Part shown: one piece after another, positions 38,593 through 39,116 of the stretch
Numbering within the stretch: the first letter of the stretch is position 1
Layout of the letters: the number at the start of each line of letters is the position of its first letter
Origin: Streptomyces amritsarensis
Lineage (GTDB): Bacteria > Actinomycetota > Actinomycetes > Streptomycetales > Streptomycetaceae
NCBI RefSeq assembly: GCF_001953875.1
Contig: NZ_MQUR01000032.1
Location: forward strand, 10,726 to 49,841
DNA length: 39,116 nucleotides
Direction of reading: 5' to 3'
Made by a program: the position numbers and the translations under genes
The notes under the pieces: model-generated
What the model saw: the letters and a program-made list of their open reading frames with translations, nothing else
What the model was told of the DNA's origin: nothing
The model's database searches: none

Positions 38593-39116
38593 GACTCGGC
38601 AGACCGCCGTACGCAAGAACCGCACCTCGACGCTGTGACCGATCCTCTGCGGCCATCAGCAGCAACTGGCCTACGATCTCCGCACCCAAGCGGAGCCATG
38701 TCGGCGCCGTGCTCGAGAAGTTCGAGCGGAGACGGCCCACCTACCCCGGACGCTCGTGCCCCGCGACCGTGCAGGGGCCGCGATTGAAGGCTCTTTAAGG
38801 CGCGCACGCCCACACCTGGATCGGCTTCGCACCAGCCGTCATCTGACGCTTTGCCGACCCCAGTTCCCCCCAGAGAGCCCCCAGGCACCGCCCATGAAGA
38901 GCGAATCGGGCGCCTGCGGCCTATGACGGCCCCGGACGGTCTGGACGCGTGATCGAGAAGCGCGTAGCGATCGATGGCGGCCTATGCCCAGACTCAGAGG
39001 CTCGCAGACGCCTTCCGACGGGAGCGCGTAGCGATCTGGGGCGCACCGGGATCCGCCCGCGCATCCCTGATCTCCCCGATGGTGTCTTGATCCCCCGGCC
39101 CGTTCCTTTGGGGGCT
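38593..39116. other. gene-free end region with short direct repeats
   Basis: No convincing gene lies in these 524 bases. One plus-strand frame from about 38640 to 38920 stays open (for example HQQQLAYDLRTQAEPCRRRA), but it has no good start codon or ribosome-binding site, and it may be a decayed gene. Two direct repeats are seen: AGCGCGTAGCGATC at 38959-38972 and 39023-39036, and GCGGCCTATG at 38916-38925 and 38977-38986. The last 30 bases contain a possible hairpin (CCCCC ... GGGGG). Confidence 0.55.

Noticed and set aside
38640..38920. Open plus-strand frame at the window end
   Set aside because: There is no start codon with ribosome-binding site near its beginning, codon bias is weak and no motif is recognisable.

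Overview
The window looks like a chromosomal segment of a Streptomyces or a close relative. It is very GC-rich with strong third-position G/C, it uses GTG starts often, and it carries typical genus markers: a streptogrisin C-like protease, a chitinase behind a DasR-type operator, a WhiJ-type triad (ATPase, XRE regulator, DUF397-like protein), and a dispersed intergenic repeat. No tRNA, rRNA, CRISPR array or intact mobile element was seen.

Layout. Positions 1-10610 hold metabolic and regulatory genes: the 3' end of a sugar-type ABC substrate-binding protein, a secreted unknown, a class C beta-lactamase/esterase, an NTF2-like protein, a secreted polysaccharide deacetylase, a divergent TetR/MFS efflux pair, an unknown protein, an alpha/beta hydrolase, a divergent TetR/DUF1348 pair with two palindromic operators, and an AhpD-like protein. 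Positions 11002-12841 are the WhiJ-type triad.

Positions 12838-22721 are the centrepiece: thirteen minus-strand genes, many overlapping at ATGA or GTGA, that form a Tad/Flp (type IVc) pilus locus. In transcription order they are a zinc-ribbon protein, CpaB, TadZ, two TadE-like pseudopilins, TadA, TadB, TadC, a LuxR-type response regulator with a degenerate receiver, a Flp-type pilin, a TadG-like protein, a lipoprotein and an OmpA-domain protein. No prepilin peptidase is in the window. A predicted promoter for the pilin, with a 14-bp perfect palindrome against its -35 box, suggests the pilin is regulated separately.

Positions 22994-26251 carry a chitinase with a DasR-like operator in its promoter and a secreted zinc carboxypeptidase. 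Positions 26380-30570 look like one N-acyl-D-amino-acid catabolic unit: IclR regulator and RidA on one strand, and a D-serine dehydratase/D-threonine aldolase-like PLP enzyme plus a D-aminoacylase-like amidohydrolase on the other. RidA would clear the enamine made by the PLP enzyme. Next come a YdcF membrane protein, a streptogrisin C-like chitin-binding protease and a LysR regulator divergent from a Ddn-like protein.

Positions 35218-39116 look more accessory: a macro-domain protein, an IS5-type transposase remnant, two proteins of unknown function (one with five membrane helices), a tiny secreted peptide and a gene-free end with short direct repeats. All functional names come from reading motifs by eye. 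Promoter and operator calls are pattern matches, not experimental data.
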